From the NCBI GenBank assembly GCA_902167325.1, contig LR632930.1, positions 372,001 to 436,000 on the forward strand: a stretch of DNA of 64,000 bases, in the 5' to 3' direction. Position numbers and translations under genes: made by a program. Positions 1-9,448 of this stretch are shown here, piece after piece. The notes under the pieces are model-generated. The model saw only the letters and a list, made by a program, of their open reading frames with translations, searched no databases and was not told the DNA's origin. Numbering within the stretch: the stretch's first letter is position 1; each line of letters opens with the position of its first letter. The stretch comes from Chitinophaga pinensis. Its GTDB lineage: Bacteria; Bacteroidota; Bacteroidia; Chitinophagales; Chitinophagaceae.

Positions 1-559
1 CACCCTGCTGATACGAGTTGTATTTACCGCTGGTATCGCCCAGCATGCCGGGGGAAATTTCGCTGATGTAACCGAGGAAGTTGGCCCCAACACCGTAAGG
101 GTACGAACGTACGGGGCGCTGTACCAGCTCAAAGCCGGGCTGAAACAGGTACATACTTTCCTGTAACCGCCCATACATATCGGGGGAAAGGAGGTTGGCG
201 AACACGGAGGGCCTTCTTGGACCTTCGCGGTTACGTGCTACCTGGATGCGGCGAAGGAATTCCTCCTTCTCGATCTCCAGGATCTCACACATATAGGCCG
301 TATCGATATTCTTAACGTTGATAGGGGTTACCATGAGGTCGTACAACGCCTCATTACGCATCACAGCGCGGCCATGACGGTCATATACGATGCCGCGGCT
401 GGGGTAGATCACTTTGCGCAAGTGGGCGTTGGCATCTGCCAGTTTGGAATATTTTGTTTCCACCACCTGCAGGAAAAACAGTCGCGCCACGATCACCAGT
501 ACGGTGCCGAGCATGATGAATTGGATGACGCGCTTTCTGGACTGATTAAAAACAGACAT
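1..559 (-). CDS. mrdA: penicillin-binding protein 2 (MrdA), N-terminal part
   Basis: This is the N-terminal 186 codons of a class B penicillin-binding protein; the rest lies beyond the window start. The protein opens with a short cytoplasmic tail and one membrane segment (about residues 13-30), then the periplasmic dimerisation region with the motif PSRGIVYDRHG typical of PBP2/FtsI. The transpeptidase domain is not in view. PBP2 cross-links peptidoglycan during cell elongation and works with the MreBCD and RodA machinery. It begins 32 bases after mreD on the same strand, so it is the fourth gene of the mre operon. The operon position favours PBP2 over the division enzyme FtsI. Confidence 0.9.
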   Translation of the reverse strand, partial: MSVFNQSRKRVIQFIMLGTVLVIVARLFFLQVVETKYSKLADANAHLRKVIYPSRGIVYDRHGRAVMRNEALYDLMVTPINVKNIDTAYMCEILEIEKEEFLRRIQVARNREGPRRPSVFANLLSPDMYGRLQESMYLFQPGFELVQRPVRSYPYGVGANFLGYISEISPGMLGDTSGKYNSYQQG

Positions 560-591
560 GGCAGGTTCCTGGATTTATACTTTTTTGCTCC

Positions 592-1101
592 CTATTTCCT
601 GCTGAAGAACAACAGCTCGTATATCAATATCAAAAATAAACTGGCCGCGGTCGACAACAAAATCTTCATCAGGAGGTACAGGGGATCGGAAAAACTGAAA
701 ACGGACAAACAAAAATACGCAATGTGATGCAACAAGACCATTACGGTCGCATAAATCGCGAACTGGGAAACACCCATGGTAGTAACGGAGGGCGTACGCT
801 GGGGGCCTTCGAAGCCGCCCTGCGGGCTGAGGATATTAAGGACAAAAGGCCGCAGATACGCGATAAACACACAGGCAGCGGCATGAACGCCCATGGAATC
901 CGAGAACATATCGAGCGTAAGGCCCAGCATCAGGCCCAGCAACTGAAGGGCAGGGCGCGGCAGGTTAAAGGGCAGCAGCAGGATGAAGAGCATGTAAAGA
1001 TAGGGGTTCACCATCTGGTGCACGAGAATCCGGTCCAGCACCAATACCTGGAACAGGATCAGCAGGATGAATCGGATAATATTTCGTAACAGTATGCTCA
1101 T
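592..1101 (-). CDS. mreD: rod shape-determining protein MreD
   Basis: This 169-residue, very hydrophobic protein has about five predicted membrane segments and matches MreD in size and character. MreD is the inner-membrane partner of MreC in the elongasome that guides lateral wall synthesis. Its ATG overlaps the mreC stop codon (ATGA, 4 bases), a sign of translational coupling. The sequence itself is poorly conserved in this family, so the call rests mainly on length, membrane topology and its place between mreC and mrdA. Confidence 0.88.
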   Translation of the reverse strand: MSILLRNIIRFILLILFQVLVLDRILVHQMVNPYLYMLFILLLPFNLPRPALQLLGLMLGLTLDMFSDSMGVHAAACVFIAYLRPFVLNILSPQGGFEGPQRTPSVTTMGVSQFAIYATVMVLLHHIAYFCLSVFSFSDPLYLLMKILLSTAASLFLILIYELLFFSRK

Positions 1102-1997
1102 TTCAACATTTTGCGTGTCGAATCTTCCAGTCTTACCTGCTCATCGCGCAGCAGGTTCTCGATGATGTACACGTATTGCAGGTTGTAAAAATTAGTGGCC
1201 AGTTTAAGGCGGATAGTAAACGATGTACTCGCTTTTTCACCGACGTAAACGGTATCGATGTATCCGATATTCACGTTTTCAGGGAACACGGCGGAGAAAC
1301 CGCTGGTGATCACGGTATCGCCTTTATGCAGTTTAGCGCTGCGGGGCACGTCTTTCATCGTTACATACCCGGCATCATACCCGTCCCAGTACACCGTTCC
1401 GATCTCGCCGGAGTTTTTCAGGCGGGAGCTGAAGCTGAACGAGGAAGTACTCCCGTTGGATTTGGTGAGCAGGGAAATGACAACCGAATAGTTTGGGCTG
1501 GCAGTACGCACCACCCCTACCATACCGTTAGGCCCGATCACGCCCATGTTGGGACGGATTCCGTCATTACTCCCGCGGTTAATGGTAATGTAATTGGTGG
1601 TCTGGTTAACGGAGTTGTTGATCACTTTCGCGTCCCGGTAAAGGAACTTGCGCACTTCCGTACTGAGGAGCTTGCGGGCCGTGTCGTTCGTGAATTTCCG
1701 GAGGGTATCCATAACGATCCTGGTAGTAGTATCGCGCACATCAAAGCTGGTGGCCAGTTGCTGGCGCAATGCAAGGTTTTCGGATACCAGACTGTCGTTG
1801 GTGGATTTGAGATGGAAATAATACTGAATGTCGTTATAACGGGTATACAGTTTACCGGAAACACCGTTGGCAGAATTGAGGTAAACGGTGCGCTGAAAAT
1901 TGTTGTTCCTGAAAACGAAAATCAAACAAATCACTTCCAGCAGTAAGAACAGAAAGAAGTTAAAATACCGCCGTAAGAAAATGATCAGATTGCGCAC
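1098..1997 (-). CDS. mreC: rod shape-determining protein MreC
   Basis: MreC is a bitopic periplasmic protein that links the MreB cytoskeleton to the wall synthases. The protein has a short basic N-terminus (RNLIIFLRRYFNF), one membrane helix, a coiled-coil stretch and the beta-domain with the family motif GPNGMVGVV. The longest frame begins at an ATG at 2036, but that ATG lies inside the left arm of a perfect hairpin (2025-2059). The GTG at 1997 gives a start directly at the family-like N-terminus, so I use it (299 residues). The gene is followed by mreD with a 4-base overlap. Confidence 0.9.
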   Translation of the reverse strand: MRNLIIFLRRYFNFFLFLLLEVICLIFVFRNNNFQRTVYLNSANGVSGKLYTRYNDIQYYFHLKSTNDSLVSENLALRQQLATSFDVRDTTTRIVMDTLRKFTNDTARKLLSTEVRKFLYRDAKVINNSVNQTTNYITINRGSNDGIRPNMGVIGPNGMVGVVRTASPNYSVVISLLTKSNGSTSSFSFSSRLKNSGEIGTVYWDGYDAGYVTMKDVPRSAKLHKGDTVITSGFSAVFPENVNIGYIDTVYVGEKASTSFTIRLKLATNFYNLQYVYIIENLLRDEQVRLEDSTRKMLK

Positions 1998-2024
1998 TGG
2001 ATACGAGTCTAAGGATTCCGGAAA

Positions 2025-2059
2025 GCCTTCCGGCATACCCTGGGGGCATGCCGGAAGGC
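2025..2059 (-). terminator. perfect hairpin between mreB and mreC
   Basis: A 12-base perfect inverted repeat (GCCTTCCGGCAT and its complement) with an 11-base loop lies 8 bases past the mreB stop codon. No strong T-run follows the stem on the minus strand, so it may act as an attenuator or an mRNA-stabilising processing hairpin rather than a full terminator, which would fit mreB being needed in larger amounts than mreC. Confidence 0.6.
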
Positions 2060-2067
2060 GTTTGATA

Positions 2068-3090
2068 TTATTGCATCAGGAAAGGATACTTGCCGATGTG
2101 TTTCAGGGCAATGCCGGTGCCTCTTACTACAGCGCGCAGCGGATCGTCTGCCACATGAACGGGCAGTTTGATCTTCTGGCTCAGGCGCTTATCCAGCCCG
2201 CGGAGCAGAGCACCACCACCGGTGAGGTAAAGGCCGCGGCGGTAGATATCCGATGCCAGCTCAGGAGGGGTAGTTTCCAGCGCCTTCAGGATGGCTTCTT
2301 CGATCTTGAAGATCGATTTGTCCAGCGCTTCGGCTATTTCCTGGTAGGATACCATGATCTGTTTGGGAATACCGGTCACAAGGTCACGGCCGTTCACCGG
2401 GATGTCATCCGGCGGATTGTCCAGTTCTTTCAGCGCGGAGCCGATCTGGATCTTGATCTGTTCTGCTGTACGCTCACCGATCAGCAGTGAGTGGTAACGG
2501 CGGAGGGCCTCCATGATATCGGCGGTAAACTCGTCTCCCGCGATGCGGATAGACTGGTCGCACACGATACCTGCCAGGGCGATCACCGAGATACCGGTGG
2601 TACCACCTCCGATGTCAATGATCATGTTACCCACCGGCTCTTCCACGTCTATACCAATACCGAGGGCCGCAGCCATCGGTTCATGAATGAGATACACTTC
2701 CTTGGCGCCTGCCTGTTCGGCAGAGTCGCGTACCGCACGCTTTTCCACCTCCGTAATGCTGGATGGGATACAGATCACCATTTTCCAGCTGGGGGCGAAC
2801 AACGGCTTCTTGGGATAAACCATCTTGATCAGCTCGCGGAGCATCCCCTCTGCCGCATTAAAGTCCGCGATCACACCGTCTTTCAAAGGACGGATGGTAC
2901 GCAGGTACTCGTGCGTTTTCTCGTGCATCATCATTGCCTTTTTACCTACGGCAACGATCTTCCCGCTGGCCCTTTCTATGGCTACGATGGAAGGTTCGTC
3001 CACCACCACCGAATCATTGTGAATGATCAGTGTGTTGGCGGTACCAAGGTCTATTGCAATCTCCTGAGTTAAAAAGTTAAAGAAGCCCAT
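2068..3090 (-). CDS. mreB: rod shape-determining protein MreB
   Basis: This 340-residue protein is an actin-like ATPase that polymerises beneath the inner membrane and organises lateral wall synthesis. The phosphate-1 motif DLGTANT is at residues 14-20 and phosphate-2 DIGGGTT at 159-165; the C-terminal LTGGGALLRGLD is the adenosine motif. An amphipathic N-terminus (MGFFNFLTQ) fits membrane binding. It is the first gene of mreBCD-mrdA. An exact TATTTTTG (-7 type) element sits at 3104-3111, but no clear -33 element accompanies it. Confidence 0.97.
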   Translation of the reverse strand: MGFFNFLTQEIAIDLGTANTLIIHNDSVVVDEPSIVAIERASGKIVAVGKKAMMMHEKTHEYLRTIRPLKDGVIADFNAAEGMLRELIKMVYPKKPLFAPSWKMVICIPSSITEVEKRAVRDSAEQAGAKEVYLIHEPMAAALGIGIDVEEPVGNMIIDIGGGTTGISVIALAGIVCDQSIRIAGDEFTADIMEALRRYHSLLIGERTAEQIKIQIGSALKELDNPPDDIPVNGRDLVTGIPKQIMVSYQEIAEALDKSIFKIEEAILKALETTPPELASDIYRRGLYLTGGGALLRGLDKRLSQKIKLPVHVADDPLRAVVRGTGIALKHIGKYPFLMQ

Positions 3091-3246
3091 TGTTTGATAC
3101 GGTCAAAAATATTTGAATGCAAAAATGAATAATTCTAACGAATATACGATGCAATTATTGGATTATTCAAGAGTTTGTACGGAAATAAATAAAAGAAATG
3201 CTATATGCATATTTTCACTATCCGTGAACCCTGTACGACGAATTAC

Positions 3247-4524
3247 TTAGCTGAATTCATACCCAATGTCGCGACGATAATACTTGCCCCCGAACGAAAT
3301 GCTGTCTGCAGTTGCTTTGGAATGCGCCAGTGCCTGCTGCAAATCGCTTGCCAAAGATGTTACAGCCAGTACACGCCCGCCGTTGGTCAGTACCTTTCCG
3401 CCTTCGGCTTTAGTACCGGCGTGGAAAACGATCTGATCCGCCGTGGGTGCGGGGATACCTGTAATTTCTTTCCCTTTCTCATAGGCCTCGGGATACCCGC
3501 CGCTCACCAGCATAATGGTGGAGGCAGCACGGGGATCTTCGGTCACGCTGATCTGATCCAGCTGCTGACCCTTCATAGCGGCAAACAGCTCCAGCAGATC
3601 GTTCTGCAGGCGGGGCATCACCACTTCCGTTTCAGGATCACCCATCCGGCAGTTGTATTCGATCACGAAAGGATCGTTACCCACCATGATGAGACCGAAG
3701 AAAATGAAGCCATGGTATACGATACCCTCAGCAGCCAGGCCCTTTACGGTAGGCCGTACCACCTGCTCCTCCACTTTCGCCATAAAGGCTGCATCCGCAA
3801 AGGGAACAGGGGAAATAGCTCCCATACCGCCGGTATTGAGTCCGGTATCTCCTTCGCCAATACGTTTGTAATCCTTGGCAGAAGGCAGCAGTACGTAGTT
3901 CTTACCATCGCTGAGGGCGAAGGCAGACATTTCAATACCCGTCAGGAACTGCTCTACCACCACTTTCTTGGAGGCTTCTCCAAACTTGGCGGATTTGATC
4001 ATTTCCCGGTATTCGGTAAGTGCTTCTTCGTGGGAGGTGGCGATCACTACGCCTTTACCCAGTGCCAGGCCATCGGCCTTGAGCACAACAGGGAGGGCAT
4101 GAGCGCTGATATATGCGAGGCCTTCTTCGAAGTTGGCATCGCTGAACTCGCGGTAAGCAGCAGTAGGAATATTGTGCCGGAGCATGAACTCCTTGGCGAA
4201 AGCCTTGCTGCCTTCCAGGCGGGCACCCGACTGCGAGGGTCCGATCACCGGGATGTGCTGCAGGGCAGGGTCATTAGCAAAGAAATCAAATACGCCTTTT
4301 ACCAGCGGCTCTTCGGAGCCGGGCAGGAGTAAATCGATCTTATTATCGATACAAAAGGCTTTGATGCCTTCGAAATCACTGACGGAAAGGTTGACATTCT
4401 CGCCATAAGCCGGCGTTCCTGCATTGCCCGGGGCTATGAAAAGCTTCGAACATGAAGGGCTTTGAGCCATTTTCCAGGCCAGGGCATGCTCCCGGCCACC
4501 GCTACCTAACAGTAAAATGTTCAT
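3247..4524 (-). CDS. purD: phosphoribosylamine-glycine ligase (PurD)
   Basis: PurD (GARS) joins glycine to 5-phosphoribosylamine with ATP, the second step of purine synthesis. The 425-residue protein begins MNILLLGSGGREHALAWK, the family N-terminus, and carries the ATP-grasp core with NTGGMGAISP and YNCRMGDPETE. A longer frame exists upstream, but its extra 20 residues are not family-like and would cross a hairpin in the leader, so the ATG at 4524 is chosen. It is monocistronic, between mreB on the same strand and a divergent peptide transporter. Confidence 0.97.
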   Translation of the reverse strand: MNILLLGSGGREHALAWKMAQSPSCSKLFIAPGNAGTPAYGENVNLSVSDFEGIKAFCIDNKIDLLLPGSEEPLVKGVFDFFANDPALQHIPVIGPSQSGARLEGSKAFAKEFMLRHNIPTAAYREFSDANFEEGLAYISAHALPVVLKADGLALGKGVVIATSHEEALTEYREMIKSAKFGEASKKVVVEQFLTGIEMSAFALSDGKNYVLLPSAKDYKRIGEGDTGLNTGGMGAISPVPFADAAFMAKVEEQVVRPTVKGLAAEGIVYHGFIFFGLIMVGNDPFVIEYNCRMGDPETEVVMPRLQNDLLELFAAMKGQQLDQISVTEDPRAASTIMLVSGGYPEAYEKGKEITGIPAPTADQIVFHAGTKAEGGKVLTNGGRVLAVTSLASDLQQALAHSKATADSISFGGKYYRRDIGYEFS

Positions 4525-4562
4525 AATGGATTGAGACGTAATATATGAGGAGATTCCCGCTG

Positions 4563-4586
4563 CCGTGTGGTGCACAAAGCACACGG
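4563..4586 (-). promoter_or_regulatory. hairpin in the purD leader
   Basis: CCGTGTG and its complement CACACGG form a 7-base perfect stem with a 10-base loop, 39-62 bases ahead of the purD ATG. It has no T-run. It does not resemble a purine riboswitch that I can recognise; it may be a leader structure or an operator. Confidence 0.25.
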
Positions 4587-4727
4587 AAATTTTTGCAAAG
4601 TAAGGTCAAAAAAACCGTTATTTGGACGCGATAGGCTGATTTTCTTTATCTTTCCGCCTATTTTTGAAAAGTAACTGTATTTAGTAACTGTATTATCGCT
4701 AAGAAAGCAAAACTAAACTGACCATTT

Positions 4728-6431
4728 ATGAATCAACGGGCTACTCAGAGTGGGCACCCAAAGGGATTGTATGTGTTGTTTGCAACGGAGATGTGGGAGC
4801 GGTTCAACTACTACGGGATGCGTGCCATCCTGGTGCTGTTCCTCACCAAAGCGCTGGCATTCGATAAAGCCTTCGCCTCCAGCCTTTACGGCAGCTATAC
4901 CAGTCTCGTTTACCTGACCCCGCTCATCGGCGGCTTTGTTGCCGACCGCTACTGGGGCAACCGCAAATCCATCATCATCGGGGGCCTTCTCATGGCACTG
5001 GGCGAATTCCTGCTGTTCGGATGCGCATCCCTCTACGGTACCTCCCCGCAACTTTCCACGTTCCTCTTCTTCTCCGGCCTCGGCTTCATGATCGCTGGTA
5101 ACGGATTCTTCAAACCGAACATCTCTTCCATGGTAGGACAACTGTATCCTGAAGGCGACCGCCGGATCGATGCAGCCTACACGATCTTCTACATGGGTAT
5201 CAACGTGGGTGGTGCACTCGGCCCTGCCATCTGTGGCGCCGTGGGTGATACCGGCGACCCGTCTGACTTTAAATGGTCGTTCCTCGCCGCAGGTATTGCT
5301 ATGCTCCTGAGCGTAATCGTATTCCAATGGCTGAAAGATCACTACATCCGCCGTCCTGACGGCTCCCCGCTGGGTGTGCGTCCGGAAGATGCCAAAGAAG
5401 GTAAAGCTATCCTGATGTATATCGGCCTGTTCGTAATGTCTGCCGCCATGATCGGCATGCTGTTTACAGACGCACGTATATTCCCGTTCATAACTTATTT
5501 GTTGCTGCTGGCTGTACTGGCCATCGGTTACATGATCTTCTCCGATAAAAAGCTGACGAAGGGAGAGAAAACCAGGATTCTGGTGATCTTCATCGTAGCC
5601 TTCTTCGTAATCTTCTTCTGGTCTGCCTTCGAGCAGGCTGGCGCCTCCCTCACCTTCTTTGCTGATGAGCAAACCAACCGCCAGCTGAACTGGAACATCC
5701 CCGTATGGCTTATTTCTGTACTTTCTGCCGGCCTTATCTACCTGTTGGCCAAGGCGTACATGGGCGCCCGGAAGCACCTTCAGCAAGACCCTCCCGGTGT
5801 GCGGTATATCATTTATATCCTGCTGGCAGCCTGCGTTGGTTACCTGCTGTACGTTAATATCGGGTTCTTCGTAAAAGGACAGACCACCATCTACCTGAAC
5901 GAGATTCCAGCTTCTACCTTCCAGTCGCTCAACTCCATTTTCGTGGTAGCCTTTGCCCCGGTGTTCGCCTTCCTCTGGCTGAAACTCGGTAAATACGAGC
6001 CTTCCTCCCCCACCAAAATGGCCATTGGCCTGCTCCTGCTCGCCATCGGTTACCTTGTAATCGCTTTTGGCGTGAAAGATGTGGCTCCCGGGGTTAAAGT
6101 GACCATGATGTACCTCATCGGCATGTATGCCCTGCATACCTGGGGTGAGCTTTGCCTTTCGCCCATCGGCCTCGCACTGGTGAACAAACTGGCCCCTGCC
6201 AAGTTCGCCTCCCTGCTGATGGCAGTATGGTTCCTGGCCAACGCTATCGCCAATAAACTGGCAGGCGAGCTCAGCGCACTGTACCCCGATGGCAAAACCA
6301 CCGTTTTCCTCGGTTACCAGATGAGCAATCTGTACGAGTTCTTCATGCTCTTCGTAGGCATGTCGGGCTTGGCAGCACTGATCCTCTTCCTGCTGACCAA
6401 AAAACTGCAAAAGATGATGGCTGCGGAGTAA
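4728..6431 (+). CDS. POT/PTR family proton-dependent oligopeptide transporter
   Basis: This 567-residue major facilitator protein imports di- and tripeptides with protons across the inner membrane. The hallmark ExxERFxYYG motif is complete at residues 21-30 and is needed for proton coupling. The FYMGINVGGALGP segment matches the PTR2 signature region. About 14 membrane helices are visible, including the extra pair typical of bacterial POT proteins. It has its own terminator and is followed by an OPT-family transporter, so the two form a peptide-uptake neighbourhood. Confidence 0.93.
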   Translation: MNQRATQSGHPKGLYVLFATEMWERFNYYGMRAILVLFLTKALAFDKAFASSLYGSYTSLVYLTPLIGGFVADRYWGNRKSIIIGGLLMALGEFLLFGCASLYGTSPQLSTFLFFSGLGFMIAGNGFFKPNISSMVGQLYPEGDRRIDAAYTIFYMGINVGGALGPAICGAVGDTGDPSDFKWSFLAAGIAMLLSVIVFQWLKDHYIRRPDGSPLGVRPEDAKEGKAILMYIGLFVMSAAMIGMLFTDARIFPFITYLLLLAVLAIGYMIFSDKKLTKGEKTRILVIFIVAFFVIFFWSAFEQAGASLTFFADEQTNRQLNWNIPVWLISVLSAGLIYLLAKAYMGARKHLQQDPPGVRYIIYILLAACVGYLLYVNIGFFVKGQTTIYLNEIPASTFQSLNSIFVVAFAPVFAFLWLKLGKYEPSSPTKMAIGLLLLAIGYLVIAFGVKDVAPGVKVTMMYLIGMYALHTWGELCLSPIGLALVNKLAPAKFASLLMAVWFLANAIANKLAGELSALYPDGKTTVFLGYQMSNLYEFFMLFVGMSGLAALILFLLTKKLQKMMAAE

Positions 6432-6454
6432 AACGCGCCATTATTCCCGATACA

Positions 6455-6490
6455 ATAAAGCATGCAGCGCCCCGGCCCTGCATGCTTTAT
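6455..6490 (+). terminator. intrinsic terminator after the POT transporter
   Basis: A 13-base stem (ATAAAGCATGCAG with its complement) and a 10-base loop lie about 25 bases past the stop codon and are followed by a T-rich stretch. Confidence 0.75.
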
Positions 6491-6550
6491 TTATTTACAC
6501 AAAACGATAAAACACTATATTTAGGCCTCGCAACATCCTAACCACTGCAT

Positions 6551-8617
6551 ATGTCGTCAAAATTTAAACCTTTCGTAGCCCCGGAGATGAAGATGAAAGA
6601 GCTGACGCTCAAGTCGATCCTCCTTGGCTGCCTGGCCGGCGTTATCTTCGGCGCCGCCACCGTTTACCTGGCGCTCAAAGCCGGACTCACCGTATCAGCG
6701 TCCATCCCTATTGCGGTGATCGCCATTACGTTAGGTAGAAAATTCTTCAAAACCACCATCCTGGAGAATAACATCATCCAGACCACCGGCTCGGCTGGTG
6801 AATCCATCGCCGCAGGCGTGGTGTTTACGCTGCCGGGGTTCCTGTTTTTATCCGCTAACGAAGCGGGTATCAGCAGCGGAGAACAATATTTCGATTACCT
6901 CACTATCCTCGTACTGGCCATATTCGGCGGTTTGCTGGGTACACTGATGATGATCCCCCTGAGGCGATCACTCATCGTAAAAGAGCATGAAACCCTTCCC
7001 TATCCGGAAGGGACTGCCTGCGCATCGGTACTAAAAGCCGGGGAAAAGGGTGGCACTTTCGCCAAAACAGCCTTTATAGGACTGGGTGTGGCACTGCTCT
7101 ATGCCATGCTGCAGAAAGTACTGCATGTGATCGCGGAAACGCCGGCTTACATGACCAAACAGGCTAACAAGATCTTCCCGTCAGCCAAACTTTCCGGCGA
7201 AATAACGCCTGAGTACCTTGGTGTGGGCTATATCATCGGCCCTAAGATCGCAGGCGTGCTGGTTGCTGGCGGTGTGCTGGCATGGCTTTGCCTCATCCCC
7301 CTCCTCGCATCACTTATCCCCGGCGACATCGTGGCTGCCCAGCTTGTGAAGCTCGGTATGCTCGCCAACCTTCAAACACCCGGAGGCCCCGGAGCATGGG
7401 ACCCCGCAGCACATTCGTTCAACGATTGGTCTTCAGCCATCTACCAGGCCTATGTAAAACAGATTGGCGCTGGTGCCGTAGCGGCAGGTGGTTTCATTAC
7501 CCTCCTCAAAACGATCCCGACCATCGTTTCTTCCTTCAAAGACAGCATCGGTTCCCTGAAAGAAAAAGGCGAAACCGGCGAGGTTCCCCGTACTGAAAAG
7601 GATATCTCTTTCAAATATGTAATCATCGGCAGCATCGCACTGGTATTGCTCATGGCGTTCCTCCCCCAACTGCCGGGAGAATCCATCCTGAATAAATTAC
7701 TCGTAGGCCTCCTCGTGGTGATCTTCGGTGCGTTCTTCGTTACCGTAAGCTCCCGCATCGTGGGCCTCATCGGCAGCTCCAATAACCCTATTTCGGGGAT
7801 GACAATCGCCACCATCATGGGCACCTGCCTGATCTTCATTGCTGTGGGCTGGACCGGCAAGGTGTATGAACCCATGGCACTGGTAGTAGGAGGTATGATC
7901 TGTATCGCAGCAGCCAATGCCGGCGCCACCTCGCAAGATCTCAAGTCGGGCTATATCGTAGGTGCAACACCACGCAACCAGCAGATCGCGCTTTTCGTGG
8001 GCGCCATCGTTTCGTCTCTGGTAATCGGCTGGACCGTCCATTACCTCGATACCCCCACCAAAGCCATGATGGACCAGGGTATTACCCACGCCATTGGCTC
8101 ACCTACCTACGCAGCCCCTCAGGCAACCCTGATGGCCACCCTGATCAAGGGTATCCTCGGCGGCGACCTCGACTGGCAGTTTGTACTGGTTGGGGTATTT
8201 ATCGCCATCACACTGGAGCTGTGCGGTGTTAAATCGCTTTCTTTTGCAGTAGGTGCTTACCTGCCCCTCTCCACCACATTGCCCATCTTTATCGGTGGCG
8301 CTATCCGCGGGTTGGTAGACTGGAAGCAGAAACGTTCGGGCATTCAATTGTCTGCCGAAGAAGAGGAACTGGGTAAAGGCAATTTATTTGCCACAGGCCT
8401 TGTGGCTGGCGGTGCAGTTGCCGGGGTGATTGTAGCCATCCTGTCGGTCAACGAGAATATATCGGCAGGGCTTGCCAAAGTAAGCGCTCATGCAGGGCTT
8501 GAGCGTGCGCTGGGGGCTGGTGGTTACCAGTTGCTGGGTGTACTGTTCTTCGCTGCCATGGGCTATATGCTTTACCGCATTGGCCGTCAGAAACAGGTAT
8601 CAATTGAAAAACTCTAA
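6551..8617 (+). CDS. OPT family oligopeptide transporter
   Basis: This 688-residue protein has about 15-16 membrane helices and the features of the bacterial OPT family, including the N-terminal ELTLKSILLG and the LPYPEGTACASVLKAG segment that follows the third or fourth helix. OPT proteins import oligopeptides or metal chelates with protons; the substrate here cannot be read from sequence. It is transcribed with the lipoprotein gene 12 bases downstream. A near-consensus TATATTTA element at 6516-6523 could be its -7 promoter element. Confidence 0.92.
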   Translation: MSSKFKPFVAPEMKMKELTLKSILLGCLAGVIFGAATVYLALKAGLTVSASIPIAVIAITLGRKFFKTTILENNIIQTTGSAGESIAAGVVFTLPGFLFLSANEAGISSGEQYFDYLTILVLAIFGGLLGTLMMIPLRRSLIVKEHETLPYPEGTACASVLKAGEKGGTFAKTAFIGLGVALLYAMLQKVLHVIAETPAYMTKQANKIFPSAKLSGEITPEYLGVGYIIGPKIAGVLVAGGVLAWLCLIPLLASLIPGDIVAAQLVKLGMLANLQTPGGPGAWDPAAHSFNDWSSAIYQAYVKQIGAGAVAAGGFITLLKTIPTIVSSFKDSIGSLKEKGETGEVPRTEKDISFKYVIIGSIALVLLMAFLPQLPGESILNKLLVGLLVVIFGAFFVTVSSRIVGLIGSSNNPISGMTIATIMGTCLIFIAVGWTGKVYEPMALVVGGMICIAAANAGATSQDLKSGYIVGATPRNQQIALFVGAIVSSLVIGWTVHYLDTPTKAMMDQGITHAIGSPTYAAPQATLMATLIKGILGGDLDWQFVLVGVFIAITLELCGVKSLSFAVGAYLPLSTTLPIFIGGAIRGLVDWKQKRSGIQLSAEEEELGKGNLFATGLVAGGAVAGVIVAILSVNENISAGLAKVSAHAGLERALGAGGYQLLGVLFFAAMGYMLYRIGRQKQVSIEKL

Positions 8618-8629
8618 ATAACCTATCCT

Positions 8630-9133
8630 ATGTACCAGTCTGCCTCCAAACTAGCGCTGTTTGCCGCCCTGCTCTTTACCGCAGCAGGTTGCAGCAGCGA
8701 CAAAGATGTGCAGCCCGAGCGCCGCTTTATCTCTTTCCAGATGAACGGTAAAGTAATGCTGTCTGAACAACGTAACAAGGCCGCCTACAGGCCCGGAAAC
8801 CTCGCAGATACCGATCCCACCAATGACCAGGCTAACCTGCTCATTATGGGCTTTACCTATGGTAAAGATGTGATCAGCATCGAGATCACGGGTTCCGGCG
8901 AACAGCTGACTCCCGGTGTGTACACCAGCGACCAGCCCGGCAATGCTTTCCTCCTGGAAAAGTTCAGCACCATTGAACTGATCAAGGCAGATGAAACTAC
9001 CGGCTCCTGGAGCGTTACGATTCATCAGGTGAAAGACGGACTGGCCATCGGGGAGTTCACCGGCGTGGCAGTATCGCAGGACATGGGCACCATCCATCCC
9101 ATTACAGCAGGATACTTCAAACTGAAATACTAA
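8630..9133 (+). CDS. small lipoprotein of unknown function
   Basis: This 167-residue protein has a lipoprotein signal peptide with the lipobox TAAGCSS (Cys21). The rest is a beta-rich domain without motifs I recognise. It starts 12 bases after the OPT transporter and shares its terminator, so it is very likely co-transcribed. A role as an outer-membrane or periplasmic helper to that transporter is inference only. It could equally be a general DUF-type Bacteroidota lipoprotein. Confidence 0.8.
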   Translation: MYQSASKLALFAALLFTAAGCSSDKDVQPERRFISFQMNGKVMLSEQRNKAAYRPGNLADTDPTNDQANLLIMGFTYGKDVISIEITGSGEQLTPGVYTSDQPGNAFLLEKFSTIELIKADETTGSWSVTIHQVKDGLAIGEFTGVAVSQDMGTIHPITAGYFKLKY

Positions 9134-9145
9134 CGCATCGCATAG

Positions 9146-9180
9146 CAAAAGGCCGCCTCAGCATATGAGGCGGCCTTTTG
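9146..9180 (+). terminator. intrinsic terminator after the OPT-lipoprotein pair
   Basis: A 15-base perfect stem (CAAAAGGCCGCCTCA and its complement) with a 5-base loop ends in TTTTG on the plus strand. The stem is flanked by A- and T-runs. Confidence 0.85.
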
Positions 9181-9448
9181 CATTTGTAGTATTCCTCATC
9201 ACTCCTGCCCGGCTATACCCCGCCTGAGCCGGGTCTTGGACATGAGGGCGATGCTTCTCCCAAAGGCGCTTCCATCTGCTTATCTTTTGATACAGGCAAT
9301 TACGTCGTGCCCTTCCGGTTGGACGTTACATGAACTGCATAGCTGTAACGACGATTCAAAGGTATCACCGCCCGGTTATTTCAAAAAGTCAAAGGGGCCA
9401 AATGTTCCGTTTTGGGTCAGTTTGGGTCGTTTGTTCCGTTATAAAAAA

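Noticed and set aside
3205..4332. 375-codon open frame antisense to purD
   Set aside because: Fully covered by purD on the other strand and without family features.
4713..6410. 565-codon open frame antisense to the POT transporter
   Set aside because: It mirrors a strongly supported transporter gene with all family motifs, and its own translation is rich in His, Gln and Gly without any domain; it is a by-product of codon usage.
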